Of a stretch of DNA of 36,197 nucleotides, positions 35,674 to 36,197 are shown one piece after another. The notes under the pieces are model-generated. The model saw only the letters and a list, made by a program, of their open reading frames with translations, did no database searches and was not told where the DNA came from. The first letter of the stretch is position 1. The number at the start of each line of letters is the position of its first letter. Origin of the DNA: an uncultured Bacteroidia bacterium (GTDB lineage: Bacteria; Bacteroidota; Bacteroidia; Bacteroidales; F082); NCBI GenBank assembly GCA_902787095.1, contig CADAFC010000009.1:1-36197 (forward strand), in the 5' to 3' direction. The translations under genes were made by a program, and so were the position numbers.

Positions 35674-36197
35674 ATGAGTAGTTTTAAGGCTTTTCTGAAA
35701 AGAAAAAACATAGAGCTGACGGCGAAGGCATATTTGCTTGACGCTCTTGGAGCTATGGCACTCGGTCTGTTTGCGTCGTTGCTAATAGGAACCATCTTCG
35801 GCACCATCGGTGACAAGTTCGACTGGCCGTTTTTCAAGGAGCTGGCAGGATATTGCAAGACTGCGGCGGGTCCGGCTATGGGGGTGGCTATAGCGTATGC
35901 CCTTCATGCGCCGGCCTTGGTGTTGTTCAGCGCGGTGGCTGTCGGGGTGGCAGGCAACGCACTCGGAGGCCCCGTGGGTGTGCTCGTGGCCGTGGTGATA
36001 AGCACCGAGTTGGGTAAGATGGTGTCGAAGGAGACACAGGTGGACATACTGGTAACACCTTCAGTAACAATCATTTCAGGAATATTGTTGGCACGCTTTG
36101 TCGGACCGGGCATCAACTCGTTTATGACAGCTTTCGGTGACTTCATCATGTATACGACCAATTTACATCCGTTTGCGATGGGAATAATAGTGTCGGT
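35674..36197 (+). CDS. PTS IIC-like membrane protein (PTS_EIIC_2 type), runs off right edge
   Basis: From ATG 35674 an open frame runs 174 codons to the window end with no stop. It begins MSSFKAFLKRKNIELTAKAY and continues LLDALGAMALGLFASLLIGTIFGTIG, which I associate with the PTS_EIIC_2 family of membrane proteins annotated as PTS sugar transporter subunit IIC. Glycine- and alanine-rich hydrophobic segments follow (AAGPAMGVAIAYAL, VAVGVAGNALGGPVGVLVAVVI, TPSVTIISGILLARFVGPG). Such proteins often stand alone without IIA/IIB or HPr partners, so true phosphotransfer is doubtful. It begins 13 bases after atpC, close enough to be in the same transcript. Confidence 0.78.
   Translation, partial: MSSFKAFLKRKNIELTAKAYLLDALGAMALGLFASLLIGTIFGTIGDKFDWPFFKELAGYCKTAAGPAMGVAIAYALHAPALVLFSAVAVGVAGNALGGPVGVLVAVVISTELGKMVSKETQVDILVTPSVTIISGILLARFVGPGINSFMTAFGDFIMYTTNLHPFAMGIIVS

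Overview
The window looks like chromosomal DNA of a Bacteroidota member, most likely order Bacteroidales; I cannot fix the genus. The grounds are: promoter-like boxes of the Bacteroidota type (TTTG, about 19-21 bases, TAnnTTTG) in front of several genes; a RemB-like surface protein and a DUF4954 protein; an ATP synthase epsilon subunit reduced to its N-terminal domain; a DksA-like protein without zinc cysteines; and dense, mostly housekeeping gene content. I see no phage, plasmid, insertion sequence or CRISPR array.

Layout. Positions 1-5.5 kb (minus strand) hold surface-glycan genes: an O-antigen-ligase-like membrane protein, a RemB/Wzi-like outer-membrane barrel, a LegC-type sugar aminotransferase, a PglD/NeuD-type acetyltransferase and, at the left edge, an N-terminally truncated sugar nucleotidyltransferase. 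Together the last three suggest a legionaminic-acid-like or bacillosamine-like sugar pathway that continues to the left. Positions 5.6-11.3 kb are mixed: a PlsC-like acyltransferase, an orphan FMN-binding membrane protein, an Omp85-like barrel, rsmI with an acidic partner gene, and tdk. This part carries a clustered family of inverted repeats between genes. Positions 11.4-17.5 kb hold a very large alpha-2-macroglobulin-like protein that has lost the thioester motif, and a convergent tsaB with a perfect 32-bp palindrome inside its reading frame.

Positions 17.6-27.9 kb (plus strand) form a long nucleotide-sugar block starting at a good promoter: rmlC, rmlD, rmlB, a DUF4954 beta-helix protein, nagB, a WbpD/WlbB acetyltransferase, a WbpB/WlbA dehydrogenase, a mannose-1-phosphate guanylyltransferase and a membrane NDP-sugar 4,6-dehydratase. 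These supply dTDP-rhamnose, GDP-mannose and acetylated amino sugars for surface polysaccharide or glycoprotein. RmlA, WbpA and WbpE equivalents are not in the window. A tRNA-Thr(CGT), a small membrane protein and a ROK kinase follow. From 29.6 kb to the right edge the order is ileS, dksA-like, lspA, atpD, atpC and a partial PTS IIC-like gene. The lspA gene is broken by a deletion plus frameshift that removes one catalytic aspartate.

The points most worth a second look are the broken lspA, the palindrome inside tsaB, the clustered repeats that have become the C-terminus of the ligase, the thioester-less macroglobulin, the DUF4954 gene in a sugar-nucleotide operon, and the acceptor-stem mismatch in the tRNA. 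I did not find a clearly new multi-gene system.
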